A stretch of 64,000 nt of DNA from Hyaloraphidium curvatum (Eukaryota > Monoblepharomycota > Hyaloraphidiomycetes > Hyaloraphidiales > Hyaloraphidiaceae), in the NCBI GenBank assembly GCA_025558095.1, contig JAIVFI010000028.1, positions 186,001-250,000 on the forward strand. The letters are read 5' to 3'. Made by a program: the position numbers and the translations under genes. Under the pieces are notes generated by a model. That model saw only the letters and a program-made list of their open reading frames with translations. It ran no database searches and was not told the origin of the DNA. Below, piece by piece: positions 9,153 to 18,580 of this stretch (position 1 is the stretch's first letter; each line of letters begins with the position of its first letter).

Positions 9153-10667
9153 ATGTTGTCGCCCGCGGAGCTCCGCGCGGCGCTGCCGTTTGTGCCGTCG
9201 CCGCCGCCGGAATCGAGGAGCTCCCCTTTCGGAGACGACGATGCGGACCGCGTCGCAGAAACGCTGTGGGGGACGCTCGGCGAATCCGAACCCGACCCCC
9301 CGACCGCCGCGGAGCTGCTCGACGCCGCGTCGCGCACCTCGCCGCTGCTGGGCGCCGTCGCGCGCGGCTTCCTCCCTATTGAGCTGCTGATCCGCCATGG
9401 ATGGGTCATTGCCGTCCAGCCGCTCATGTCGGCCCTGCAGCTGGCCATCGTAGCCTCCTTCCCCGCACAGGCTGGGACGACAGCCCCCTTTGGAGCCGCC
9501 AACATCGCCGTCAGCTCGACCGCCATTGCCCTCGTCTGCCTCGCGCTGTTCTACCCCTTTTGGAAGCAGCTTGGCGGGATCTACCGCACCCAGGCGGACC
9601 TCCGCCGGCATCAACTCGCCCTCCTTTGGCGCTGGCAGGCGCTCGCGAACATGGCGGCTGCACAGAAGGACGGGGAGCGGCCGTCCACGCCAACGCCAAG
9701 CGAGACAAGGCTTCTCCGGCACGCTCCGGGGAACGCCGCGTGCCCTTGCCCTCTGCCTGAGTGTGCCGGATCCGTCGGCCGGCAGCAGGGGTTGCTGACT
9801 TTGGGCGACTTTATTGTCCGGGGCCTGATGCTCTGGGCATTTGGCGTCCACGTAACGCCGCTGTGGACGCCCATGGTCGCCGCCGGGGTTCTGTGGCGAA
9901 CGTGGTGGGGTGCGCTTCTCGGAACACTGTGCCTTGCCGTGATCCTGTTTTGGGCCGTCTGCAATATGGCGAGGGTGTTCAGGATCACTCGGCCGCCGGT
10001 CATGGGGCTTTCCAGCAGGCTCATCTGCCGCGCAGTCGCTCTGCAAGTGCGCGATGTGCTGGATCTCTATCGGCGCATCCCAGAACAACAAGGGCTCGGC
10101 CAAGAGATTGGCTACGTGGAATGGGATTCGCTGTACGCTATGCTGGACAACATTTCTCACGCCCTCGCGTCGAACCAAGCGGGCTCCGTGGCCGGCTTCC
10201 ACCTGATGCAAATCACCCCGCTCTCCCTGGTTCCTGCAGCCATAATGAACCTCGCCGCAGGCGGCTGTGTCCCCCTGTGGGAACTCGCGACGCTCCTGTG
10301 GTACCTGTACTTCACCGTGGACGCGCTGATGACCTACGCCGCCGCCAACGCCCGCATCGGCGCCGTCTCCGCCGTCCTCCGCGATGGCGCCGACGCCGCC
10401 CGCGCGCTCGCCATCCGCGCGGCGGACGCGGACGTCCGCCGCGGCGGGAACGGGGATCCCGCGCTGCGATCGGCTCTGGAGGGCCACGCGGCACGGCTGG
10501 AGGCCCGCGCGGGACGCTGGGCTCCGGCCAGGTTCGTGGGAGTGGAGGTGACCTACGGCACAGTGCGCGCGCTGGTTGCGACGCTGGTGACGGTGGCCTT
10601 TGCGATCTGGGGCATGCTCCGCGGCCTCGGCGTGACGGTTGTGCTCGAGTCTTACTGTTATGCGTGA
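9153..10667 (+). CDS. Multi-pass membrane protein, family not recognised
   Basis: A single exon of 504 residues. An acidic N terminus is followed by about seven hydrophobic stretches: WVIAVQPLMSALQLAIVASF, SSTAIALVCLALFYPF, IVRGLMLWAFGVHV, a pair around WWGALLGTLCLAVILFWAV, then LATLLWYLYFTVDALMTY, and a last one in ALVATLVTVAFAIWGMLRG. A long loop separates the second and third. The final block, TYGTVRALVATLVTVAFAIW, resembles the last helix of insect-chemoreceptor-like (GRL) proteins, which are known from some chytrids, but this is a faint resemblance. ATG 9153 is chosen because the upstream in-frame sequence overlaps the PLP and DCC genes. Transporter or channel are alternatives. Confidence 0.6.
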   Translation: MLSPAELRAALPFVPSPPPESRSSPFGDDDADRVAETLWGTLGESEPDPPTAAELLDAASRTSPLLGAVARGFLPIELLIRHGWVIAVQPLMSALQLAIVASFPAQAGTTAPFGAANIAVSSTAIALVCLALFYPFWKQLGGIYRTQADLRRHQLALLWRWQALANMAAAQKDGERPSTPTPSETRLLRHAPGNAACPCPLPECAGSVGRQQGLLTLGDFIVRGLMLWAFGVHVTPLWTPMVAAGVLWRTWWGALLGTLCLAVILFWAVCNMARVFRITRPPVMGLSSRLICRAVALQVRDVLDLYRRIPEQQGLGQEIGYVEWDSLYAMLDNISHALASNQAGSVAGFHLMQITPLSLVPAAIMNLAAGGCVPLWELATLLWYLYFTVDALMTYAAANARIGAVSAVLRDGADAARALAIRAADADVRRGGNGDPALRSALEGHAARLEARAGRWAPARFVGVEVTYGTVRALVATLVTVAFAIWGMLRGLGVTVVLESYCYA

Positions 10668-10776
10668 AAGTGGACGGCATGATGCAATTCGACCGCCCGG
10701 CCCAGTGCATCCTGACAGCAGATGCGCAATTTGGCACGCCTACAAAAGAACATCGCGTCCCGTGCCTTCCGCGGAC

Positions 10777-12256
10777 TCAGTACTTGAACGCCTTCTGCGC
10801 CGCTTCCCTCCCCGGCAACCCCTGCCTCGGAAAGACCCCGTCCCGCTGCATGCGCTCAAAGATGTTGCAGAATGACTCGTCCGTGTCGATGTACCCGTTG
10901 AAGCCCAGGCGGCGCACCTTGGTCATGGATTGGAAGATGTTGACCTCGATGGAGAAGACGATGTCGAGGAAACTGCGATACGGGGTGAGCAATGTCGGGC
11001 GCGCCGGTCCACCGGGACCCCACTTGAACGGCACCGCGGCCTTCCACGCATCCTCGACGAACCCCGGATCGTCCTTCCCCGGCCCGGATTTCTTGCATTC
11101 TGACCACGCTTTGGCCAGCATCTCCTCCGTGATCCGCTCGCCGAGCTTGAACGTCGGCATGCCCCGCTCGTGCGAGATGAGCTTGAGCATCTCCTCCTCG
11201 GGGGGAACCTCGCATCCGAAGAAGGCGCCGATCCGGTACCACTGGGTCCGGAATCAGCTGCCGATCGCGGGTAAGGCGTGGGCAATCGCGCAGCTCACCG
11301 CGAACTTCCACTGGTACACGTCGCCGTTGACCGCATTGAGTATCTCGTTCTCGCATTTCGCCTCCGTCGCCGCCCAGACGTTCAGCTCCGCCAAGAGCGC
11401 GGCGTCCGACCCGTCCATCACCGCGTTCCACGCCCGCACGTTGCCCGGAAAGACCAGCGGCATCCCCAGCAGCTTGTGCGCGTACGCCCACACCCCCAGC
11501 GACGTCGCGAGCGTCTGCGCGCACTGCCTCGTGGCTCCGTAGATGCACTGCGGGAGCGTGACGGTCCACGAGAAGCCGTGCTGCGGTGCGAGGGAGCGGG
11601 CGATGGAGAGCTGCGAGGCGTAGAAGGGGGCGATGGAGGGCTGCGGGTCGTCGAAGGTCTCGCGCTGGGGGAGCGCGGGGGTGGGATGGCGGGAGTACCA
11701 TTTCTCGCCGAGCTTGAGGAAGGCGGTTGTTTCGGGGTCAATGGAGGTGGCGGGCGAGGGAGCAATCCACCGACCTGGAGCAGCACGCGCTTGAGCTTCC
11801 CTTTGGTGACGGCCAGCGTCGCGCGCAAACACTGGTCAAACATCTTGGTGTTGAGGTCCAGCTCGCGCGGGGATCCCCATCCATCCCCGAGCAGGTACGC
11901 TCCCCAGAAGAGCACGCTGCACTGCCCTACGCCCGCTTTCCCGAACTTTTCCGCGAGCTGCTCCACGCTCTCCTCGTACAAATCGGCCGAGACCCATGTC
12001 AGTCTGCTGCCGAGGGCGCCCTCGGGGAGGTCCTTTTTGAGCCAATCCTCGTTTGGCGGGCGCCGCGAGGTGGCGACGATGCGGTCGAAGGGCGACTTGG
12101 GGTCGTTCAGGATGTGCTCTGACACGCGCCAGGTACGCGGAAGAAAGCAGGTCAGCGGTGGCCACTTCCGCCGGAGTGTAGTGGCGAACCGATGATGAAG
12201 CTGCCCGTGATCCCGTTCGCGCCGACGACGAACGCCGAGGGCCTGCCGGACGCCAT
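10777..12256 (-). CDS. PRISE-type NAD(P)-dependent enone reductase, copy 1
   Basis: Five exons (12256-12190, 12118-11775, 11712-11299, 11241-11024, 10972-10777) give 412 residues. The Rossmann start AFVVGANGITGSFII sits in exon 1. The family blocks follow: IVATSRRPP, SVLFWGAYL, VLLQLGEKWYS across intron 2, FSWTVTLPQCIYG, PLVFPGN and NAVNGDVYQWKFA. PRISE enzymes (progesterone 5-beta-reductase/iridoid synthase-like) reduce activated C=C bonds of enones. Intron 4 (51 nt) would also translate in frame if retained, but the same junction in copy 2 contains a stop, so it is treated as an intron. It lies downstream of a dehalogenase-like gene on the same strand. Substrate unknown. Confidence 0.8.
11711..12120 (-). 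repeat. Near-identical tract shared with PRISE copy 2 (arm 1)
   Basis: The 410-bp segment covering exon 2 and intron 2 of PRISE copy 1 matches 17087-17496 with only three differences seen by eye: one in the intron, two in the exon. Sequence on both sides diverges abruptly. Confidence 0.8.
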
Positions 12257-12503
12257 GAGCACGGCAGCCACGCGGGGGCAGAAGGGAGGGCTGCCGATGA
12301 GTTCGAGGGCGTCGAGCCGCGGGTGCTGACGCGTGTGCGGAGCGAGGTTCAGAGTGGGAGACAGATGTTGGAGCGCGCCAACGAAAGGGGCGGAGAGTTC
12401 AACGCCCTACGGACGGGCTGGCCATTTTGTGCAATCATGCGCTTCTGTCTATTGCGGTCGGTACATTGATGCTTTCGGATGTTACTCGCCGGCAGCGCGG
12501 AGA

Positions 12504-13591
12504 TTAGGCTGCGCCGGTCTTGGCCGAGTACTTGAGAAGGAGCGCCACGCACTCCTCCGGCGCCTCTTCCTGCGGGTAGTGCAGGCACGCGGCGATCCTG
12601 TCGAGCGTCGACCCCGGCACGTGCGCATGGATTTCCTTCGCCGTGCTCCATGGGAACAGCCCGTCATCCGCGCCGAACGCCACGTGCACGGGGATGCCAA
12701 GCTTGGGTATGGCGTCCCAGCAGCGCTGCTGCTCTGCCGCGTTTCCCAGCGCGGGTTCGGCGAACGGGAGGCAGTACGGGAAGCGGCGCGGGCCGGCCTT
12801 GGTCTTCTCGCCGTCGAAGGGTGCGTCGTAGGCCGCGGCGAGGGCTTCGGCGGTCTTGTCGGCCGTGAAGGCACGCTTGTGGTAGCCCGCGATGAGCTTG
12901 CCGCAGGGCATGTCGCCGCCGTTCTGGGCCGGGTCGGTGGCGGTCTCGCGCCACCAGAGGAGGCCGGGGGAGGGCTCGTAGCCCTCGTGGTGAAGCCATG
13001 AGTTGAGCCAGATCACGCGCTCGAAGCGGTCGGGCATGTCGACCACCTGGCGGAGGCCGGTGGGACCGCCCCAGTCCTTTGCGGCGGCGGGACGGTCAGT
13101 GTATGCATGCGAGATAGCGGATCGGACGGCGGCGCACCTGCACGACGATGGTGATGCGCTTGAGGTCCAGCGACTCGATCAGGTGCCGGATGCGCTGGGA
13201 GTGCTTCTCAATGTTGTACCAGTTGTCGTCCGTGGGCTTGTCCGAGCGGCCGAAGCCGACGTGGTCGGGGGCGACGAAACGGAAGCCGGCGGCGACGAGG
13301 GGGCCGACCCACTTGCGGTACAGCTGCCCGGGCGGCCGCGTCAGGGGCTTTCCCCACGTGGAAGCAAACGCGCTCGGTACTCACGTACGACCAGGTCGGC
13401 TCCCCGTGCAGGGCGAGCACGACCGGCGCGTCGTCACCCGCGCCTTCGGGCCTCTCATCGATGTGGTGCACCCTGAGGCCCTCGAAGTCAAGGTAGTGCG
13501 GCCGAAAAGGCCAATCCTTGAGGGCCTCGAAGGCGGCTTCGGACTGGCGGAAGACGCCCTCCTTGGGACCTGCAGCTGTCTGCAAGGCCAT
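12504..13591 (-). CDS. Haloalkane-dehalogenase-like alpha/beta hydrolase, copy 1
   Basis: Three exons (13591-13385, 13323-13138, 13076-12504; two introns of 61 nt) give 321 residues. Motifs: oxyanion region ALHGEPTWSY, then VAPDHVGFGRSDKP, the nucleophile Asp followed by Trp in VVQDWGGPTGL, the acid in AFGADDGLFP, and a C-terminal His in CLHYPQEEAPE. Asp as nucleophile plus the adjacent Trp is the haloalkane dehalogenase signature; related luciferase-like and epoxide-hydrolase-like enzymes cannot be excluded. The gene is divergent from the tandem CoA-transferase at 13782 (190 bp apart) and upstream of PRISE copy 1, which suggests a small catabolic cluster. Confidence 0.8.
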
Positions 13592-13781
13592 TGCGCAAGG
13601 TCGCGATGCGACGCGCGGGGCAGAGTGAGTGGGGGGCAGTTCTCGGCAGTCACTCAGGGGCCGGGGTCCCGCGGGCCAACCACGGAAACGCCGTCGCGAC
13701 CCCGCCCGGCTTGGCGCCATTCGTTCGGCACTACAAAAAGCCGGATCGCCGCCGCATTCCACTTTGCTTCAATCGTCCAGC

Positions 13782-16030
13782 ATGGATTCGCCTCTCCGCG
13801 GTTACTCGGTCGCCGTCGCGGGCGAGTCGCTGGCGTCGGCGCTCGCCGCGCGGCTGCTGCACGACCAGGGGGCGCGCGTCGCGCTCGTCGGCTTCGGCGG
13901 CACTGTCGACGCGGGCCTCGTGCCGCCGCCGGCGTACCTGACGCGGGACATCGATGCTGTCGCGTCGCTGCAGGCCGCGGGCGCGGTCGACGCGATCGTG
14001 GTCGACTTGCGCGCGGCGCCGCCCGCGGTGCTCGCGGCCGTCGAGGCGCTCTCTCCCGCCGGCAGCTGCGACAGCCCCGATCACGCGCACGTCGCCAACG
14101 GCACGGCCGCAGCGACCGTGGTGCGCATCGCCGCCTTCGCAGGCGACGACCCGCGCGGCCCGCACGCCTCCGAGGGCGAGCTCGGCGCCGCCACAGGCCT
14201 GCTCACCGACGTGCACTACGTCCGCGCGCGCATGGGCGCCGCGCCCGTCGGCACCGCGCTGCCGCTCGCCAGCGTGTACGGCGGCGTCTGGGCTGCGATC
14301 GGCTGCGCCGCCGCCCTGGTGCGCAGCCTCCGCGGCGGCGGGGCGTCGGCAATCGACGTGCCGCTGGCCGACGCGGCCATGTCGGCCCTGGGTGGGATCG
14401 CCTTCCGCGTGTGGGACGCCCCCGAAAAGTACCGCCTCATGCCCGACGAGCGCCCGGCGCCCCCCGACGATGCCCTGGTCGCACGCGTGCTGGCCAACAT
14501 GGACCGCCTGGGCACGCCGCTGTTTGCGAGCTACCCGTGCGCCGACGGCCGCCGCATCTTCTTCAACGGCGTCGACCACGCGCAGCACAGCGCCCTTCTG
14601 TTCCGCTCGCTGGGCCTCGAGGCGGACCTGCGCGCCCTGGGTATCGCCTTCTCGGGCGACCACTACGCCCCCTCGCAAACCACGCCGCCGATCGTATCCA
14701 ACTGGAACACGTGGAGCCCCGAGACCGTGTCCGCGGTGCGGGAGCTCCTCTCGGCCGCCTTCCTGTCGCGCCCCGCCGCCGAGTGGGAGGAGCTGCTTTG
14801 CTCCGCCGGCGTGCCCGCGGCCCTGGTCCGCACCACGGACGAGTACATGTGCATCCCCGCGCTGCGCGAGGCCGGGGTCACCGAGCCCGACGGGGACGGT
14901 GCGAGGCCGGGGACGTTCGTGGGGACGAGGAGGTTGCAGGACGATAGGGGGAAGTTGGAACTGCCGCCGCTGAAGAAAGAGGAACGGCCGCTCGCTGGGG
15001 TGGAGGTGATGGATGCAGCGTCGGTGATTGCGGGGCCGGTCGCGGCGAGGGTGCTGGCCGAGCTTGGAGCCAGAGGTGATCCTTCCGCATGCGTTGCATC
15101 CAGGCGATCCACTCACGCATGGCTTCCGCTTCCCTCGCTACACCAGTGGTCAGGATCGAGACGCCGGCTCCGGGCGTCGGCCCCCGCATGACCCTGTGGT
15201 GGGGCGTCGACCTCAACCGCGGCAAGCTTTCGCACGTCGCGGACCTCAAGACCCCCTCCGGCCGCGCGCGCGCGCTCTCCTTCTTCCCCCCCGGCGGCCC
15301 GCACGCCGTCATCCACAACAAGCTCCCGCAGGTCGCCGCCCGCCTCGGCCTCTCCCCCGCCGACCTCGCCGCCGGCGGCGCGCGCGCGGTGGCCCAGATC
15401 ACCGCCTTCGGCGGCCCCCGCCCCGGCCCGTGGTCGCACCGCCCCTCCTTCGACCCCGTGCTCCAGGCCGCGGGGGGCATCATGGCGCGGTACGGCACCC
15501 CCGAGGCGCCGCAGCTGCATGCCATCGCGAGCTGCATCGATTACCTGACGGGGTACCTGGCCGCGTTCGGGACCCTGTGCGGGCTCGCCGCGGCGCTGAG
15601 GGACGGGGGGGCGTGGCATGCGGAGACGTCGCTGGCGAGGGCGACGCTGTGCATCCAGGCGCCGTTCGCGACCGGCAGAGCAGGGGATGAGCCCGGGGGG
15701 CAGGATGCTGCCACGACGGGGTGGGGGGACCGGATGGAGAAGAAAGGAGACGGGTGGGTGCTGGTGACCGATGGTGGGAAGGAGGTGCGGGTCTTGGACC
15801 ATCATGCGCTGTTGGCCGAGCGAAGCTACGATCTGAAGGGCGGGAAGCCGCCGCCGGGGTCGGTGCGCATCCGGAAGGAGCAGCACCCGGTGCTGGGCCG
15901 GATCTCTACGGTGGATCCGACCTGGCTGAGGGCCGATTGGGAGGCGCCTGATTTGTGGATGATGCCGTGGCCGGGGCAGGACGACACACAGAAGCAGCCG
16001 TCGGGCTGGCCGGCAAGCCTGCCCCCTTGA
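13782..16030 (+). CDS. Tandem CaiB/BaiF class III CoA-transferase
   Basis: Two exons (13782-15075, 15147-16030; intron 71 nt) give 725 residues. Domain 1 (about 1-415) runs from GYSVAVAGESLASALAARLL to the C-terminal subdomain; the position of the catalytic Asp reads PLASVYGGVWAAIG, so Asp is replaced by Ser. Domain 2 starts at GVEVMDAASVIAGPVAAR, crosses the intron at ELGARVVRIETPAPG, and keeps Asp in SCIDYLTGYLAAFG. This layout, an inactive first and active second domain, resembles the DMSP CoA-transferase/lyase DddD, but no substrate can be assigned. Note that the reading frame across the junction restores the family motif exactly. Flanked by PRISE and dehalogenase genes. Confidence 0.8.
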
Positions 16031-16151
16031 CCTGCCCGTCGGTGGAGAAAAGTGGACGGCATTGGAGCACCGCGAGTTTCGCATATTGATATAGGGAACC
16101 AACGTGGTTTGCATGGATAAAAGTGACTGTCTGAGCACCTCGTCTGCAGCC

Positions 16152-17642
16152 TCAGTACTTGAACGCCTTCTGCGCCGCCTCCCTCCCCGGCAGCCCCTGT
16201 CTCGGAAACACCCCGTCCCGCTGCATGCGCTCGAAGATGTTGCAGAATGACTCGTCCGTGTCGATGTACCCGTTGAATCCCAGGCGGCGCAGCTTGGACA
16301 TAGAATGGAACATGTTGACCTCGATCGAGAAGACGATGTCGAGAACGCTGCGGCGCGTGGCTCAGCACGATGTGAACGGCGACGGTCCGACGGGGCTCAC
16401 TTGAGGGGCACCGCGGCCTTCCATCCGTTCTCATCGAATCCGGGGTCGTCCTTCCCCGGCCCCGAAGCCTTGCACTCGGCCCACGCCTTGGCCAGCGCCT
16501 CGTCCGTGACCTTTTCGCCGAGCTTGTAGGTCGGCTTGCCCGGCTCGTGCGAGATCAGCTCCAGCATCTGGTCCTCGGAGGGAACCTCGCATCCGAAGAA
16601 GGCGCCGATCCGGTACCACTGTGCCCGGATGAGCGGCCGATCGCGGATCCCTCGGCGCGAAAGAGATCGCTCACCGCGAACCTCCACTGAAACACGTCCC
16701 CGTTCACAGCGTTGAGTATCTCGTTCCCGCACTTCTCTTCCGTCGCCGCCCAGACGTTCAACTCCGCCAGGTGCACGGCGTCCGATCCGTCCAGGACCGC
16801 GTTCCACGCCTTGGCGTTCCCGGGGAAAACCAGCGGCTTCCCCATCAGCTTGTGCGCGTACACGAAAACCCCCAGCGACGTCGCGATGGTCTGCGCGCAC
16901 TGCCTCGTGGCTCCGTAGATGAACTGCGGGAGCGTGACGGTCCAGGAAAAGTCGTGCTGCGGCGCGAGCGAGCGGGCGATGGAGAGCTGGGATTCGTAGA
17001 AGGGGGCGATGGAGGGCCGCGGAGGGTCCGAAGTTTCGCGACGGGGGAGGGCGGGGACGGGGTTGCGGAAGTACCATTTCCCGCCCAGCTTGAGGAAGGC
17101 GGTTGTTTCGGGGTCAATGGAGGTGGCGGGCGAGGGAGCAATCCACTGACCTGGAGCAGCACGCGCTTGAGCTTCCCTTTGGTGACGGCCAGCGTCGCGC
17201 GCAAACACTGGTCAAACATCTTGGTGTTGAGGTCCAGCTCGCGCGGGGATCCCCATCCATCCCCGAGCAGGTACGCTCCCCAGAAGAGCACGCTGCACTG
17301 CCCTACGCCCGCTTTCCCGAACTTTTCCGCGAGCTGCTCCACGCTCTCCTCGTACAAATCGGCCGAGATCCATGTCAGCCTGCTGCCGAGGGCGCCCTCG
17401 GGGAGGTCCTTTTTGAGCCAATCCTCGTTTGGCGGGCGCCGCGAGGTGGCGACGATGCGGTCGAAGGGCGACTTGGGGTCGTTCAGGATGTGCTCTGCAC
17501 GTGCCAAGCGCGCATGAACGACCATGACGTGCGTCAGCAAGCGCAAATAATTCAAGAGCAAGCATATTGGCGAACCGATGATGAAGCTGCCGGTGATACC
17601 GTTGGCTCCCACGACGAACGCGGTGGCCTTGCCGGACGCCAT
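16152..17642 (-). CDS. PRISE-type NAD(P)-dependent enone reductase, copy 2
   Basis: Five exons (17642-17576, 17494-17151, 17088-16675, 16618-16401, 16347-16152) give 412 residues, with exon lengths identical to copy 1. The Rossmann motif is AFVVGANGITGSFII; the substrate-domain blocks FSWTVTLPQFIYG and NAVNGDVFQWRFA are kept. Intron 4 (53 nt) contains an in-frame stop, so splicing is required. Exon 2 and intron 2 are about 99 percent identical to copy 1 while exons 1 and 3 have diverged, pointing to gene conversion. It is convergent with the tandem CoA-transferase (121 bp between stop codons). Function as for copy 1; the two may differ in substrate. Confidence 0.8.
17087..17496 (-). repeat. 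Near-identical tract shared with PRISE copy 1 (arm 2)
   Basis: Direct-repeat partner of 11711-12120, in the same orientation about 5.4 kb away. It includes the 62-nt intron 2. Confidence 0.8.
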
Positions 17643-18580
17643 GGTGCCGCTGAGCCGGCGCCAACGCGGAAAGAAGAGCTGGCAATGGGTCGGAGAGCGG
17701 CCACGGCACCACCAACGCGTGGCGCTGAACGAGCTTCGAGTAAATGGGAGACGGAAGGACTCGAATGTCGCCGCCCCGCCCGCCTCGCCGCATGGGCCCT
17801 TGAGTGGCTGGCACTCGCCAAGACCGCACATCACAGGCTCCGAGTTGGCGGACCTTCCACAACGTGATGGCAAAGTAATGCGATGACCTTTAGCATCGCG
17901 GCATGTTTGCTTTCGGGCGCGTTGTTTTCTTTTCGCGGACGGTGGGCAATCCGTTCCGGTTTCTGAAAGACAGTCCTCTGGGCATGCTTGTCGGTCCAGA
18001 AGTGGGCCCACCAATGGGCACAGGCACGGCTATTGCAGTGAGCTGGCAAAAGAGGCAAAAGATGGATTCCGTATAGAAGTTTGCTTGGCCCTTTCGATTG
18101 ACTGAAGACCGTCCATGATTGACAGCGGCCAGCGGTCTTCCCCCGCGTTCCCCTTCAAGAAAACGTGTCGAGCCTAATCAGAACCCGTGTGATTAGCGCA
18201 AGTAAGACCCGAAGCGGTGCATGATGGGTAGTTGAGTCCAGATGGTCGCAGGTCTCCGAAGGACCTGGGTGGGGGGAAAGGGCGCTTGGCAGTCCCATTT
18301 CAGTGTCTCCATATATGCTTCGCTGCAGAACGAATCAAAGAGCAAGAAGACCACGAAGCTGAGGGGAAGCACATTGAGGGTGATGGAATATAGGGGCGCC
18401 GATGCAGAACAAGCTTTTCCGATTTTCCGAGTGAGTCGATCGGCGCGTGATGGGGACACTGTTCCGCTTCCGCACGGTCGCGCGAGGGATCGATCCATCC
18501 ACGTCAGGAGGCTCCCGAGGGACTGCCTCCCCCACGTGCGGGCGCCGCCGGGAGGACGGCATCGCTCTTCGGGAGCCGCG
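17643..18580. other. Long intergenic region
   Basis: About 940 bp between the divergent PRISE copy 2 and glycosyltransferase genes. It is less GC-rich than the genes. ORFs here lack family motifs and codon-like composition. An open frame from 18242 runs into the glycosyltransferase but looks like 5' UTR. Promoters of both genes are expected here; nothing more was recognised. Confidence 0.5.

Noticed and set aside
18242-18580. N-terminal extension of the glycosyltransferase
   Set aside because: A signal anchor directly follows ATG 18581; the extension lacks motifs and would bury the anchor.
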